Positions 5,821 to 6,390 of a stretch of 6,390 bases of DNA are shown here, in pieces. The stretch covers positions 1-6,390 of the forward strand of contig JAFKJZ010000264.1 in NCBI GenBank assembly GCA_017305815.1. Reading direction: 5' to 3'. The notes beneath the pieces are model-generated. The model did not search any database and was not told the origin of the DNA. It saw only the letters and a list, made by a program, of their open reading frames with translations. The position numbers and the translations under genes were made by a program. The DNA comes from Hyphomicrobiales bacterium (GTDB lineage Bacteria > Pseudomonadota > Alphaproteobacteria > Rhizobiales > Kaistiaceae). Positions within the stretch are counted from its first letter, which is position 1, and each line of letters starts with the position of its first letter.

Positions 5821-6390
5821 CTATTTCATTCCCATGGCGTGCGGCAGCCAGAGCACCGTCTGCGGCACGAAAGTGATGACCAGCAGCACGCAGAGCACGA
5901 TGCCGACGATCGGCAGGCTGGCCCACAGCACCTCGCGCATCGGCACCTTGGCGATCGACTGGGTGATCAGCAGGTTGAGGCCGAGCGGCGGATGGATCAG
6001 TCCGACCATCAGGTTCAGCACGATGACCAGGCCGAAATGGGTCGGGTCGATGCCGAAGCTGGTGGCGGCCGGCAGGAAGATCGGCACCAGGATGATCGTC
6101 GCCGACGTCGAGTCGAGGAACATGCCGGCGACCAGGAAGACGACGTTGACGATCAGCAGGAATTCCCAGGGCGAAAGGTCGGCGCCATGCAGCAGGTTCT
6201 GGATGTCGCGCGGGATGCCATGGACGACGACCAGATAGGCGATGAAGGACGAGACGGCGACGACCAGCATGATGTTGGCGGTTTGCAGCCCGGCATCGGT
6301 CAGCATGCCCGGGAACTGGCTCCACTTGAACTCGCGGTGGATCACCCAGCCGACGAAGATCGCGTAGAGCACGAGCACCGCGCCGAGCTC
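5821..6390 (-). CDS. dctM: TRAP transporter large permease (DctM), 3' part, truncated by window edge
   Basis: The last 189 residues of a DctM-type large subunit of a tripartite ATP-independent periplasmic transporter. The frame is open from the right edge to a TAG (complement of CTA at 5821-5823). These proteins move carboxylates and similar solutes across the inner membrane using an ion gradient, together with a small DctQ subunit and a periplasmic DctP-type binding protein, neither of which is in the window. Family marks are GMFLDSTSATIILVPIFLPA (fragment residues 89-108), GIDPTHFGLVIVLNLMVGLI (113-132) and HPPLGLNLLITQ (133-144), then a final hydrophobic helix near 155-174. The opening ELGAVLVLYA matches the conserved core that precedes this half. 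Full-length members are about 425-430 residues, so more than half lies beyond the right edge. The gene converges on the ABC operon and is probably independent of it. The symbol is used in the family sense only; the substrate is unknown. Confidence 0.93.
   Translation of the reverse strand, partial: ELGAVLVLYAIFVGWVIHREFKWSQFPGMLTDAGLQTANIMLVVAVSSFIAYLVVVHGIPRDIQNLLHGADLSPWEFLLIVNVVFLVAGMFLDSTSATIILVPIFLPAATSFGIDPTHFGLVIVLNLMVGLIHPPLGLNLLITQSIAKVPMREVLWASLPIVGIVLCVLLVITFVPQTVLWLPHAMGMK

Overview
The window is GC-rich DNA with strong third-position G/C bias and little non-coding space. The protein families suggest an alphaproteobacterium, most likely of the Hyphomicrobiales (rhizobia-like). That placement is inferred from codon bias, gene content and protein flavour, not from a phylogenetic marker. 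It is a nutrient-uptake region holding parts of two unrelated importers. No rRNA, tRNA, CRISPR array, IS element or phage gene was seen.

Layout on the + strand: (1) the 3' part of a PLP-dependent threonine/serine dehydratase gene, cut by the left edge (2-754). (2) An AraC-family regulator gene (927-1851) whose sensor and DNA-binding halves lie in different frames; one extra base near 1300-1305 separates them. (3) A 322-bp gap (1852-2173) holding the likely operon promoter and a leader packed with short perfect hairpins. (4) A carbohydrate-type (CUT1-like) ABC importer operon: substrate-binding protein (2174-3607), a hairpin-rich gap, MalF/UgpA-type permease (3774-4655), MalG/UgpE-type permease (4652-5488) and a small two-helix membrane protein resembling the C-terminal part of DUF2160 (5485-5739). 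The last three genes are joined by 4-bp ATGA overlaps. (5) A long bidirectional terminator (5764-5798). On the - strand, converging on this terminator, is the 3' part of a TRAP transporter large-permease (DctM) gene, cut by the right edge (5821-6390).

Working model: the AraC-type protein, if intact in the real genome, senses a small ligand through its cupin domain and controls the downstream ABC operon. The periplasmic binding protein delivers the solute to the two-permease channel. No ABC ATPase is encoded here, and the terminator directly after the small membrane gene shows that none follows in the operon, so the ATPase must come from elsewhere. The tandem hairpins after the binding-protein gene probably raise its expression over that of the permeases. 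The substrate cannot be read from the sequence.

Most worth checking: the regulator frameshift, the DUF2160-like small subunit that appears to lack the family's first membrane segment, the ATPase-less importer, and the structured leader with two mutually exclusive hairpins.
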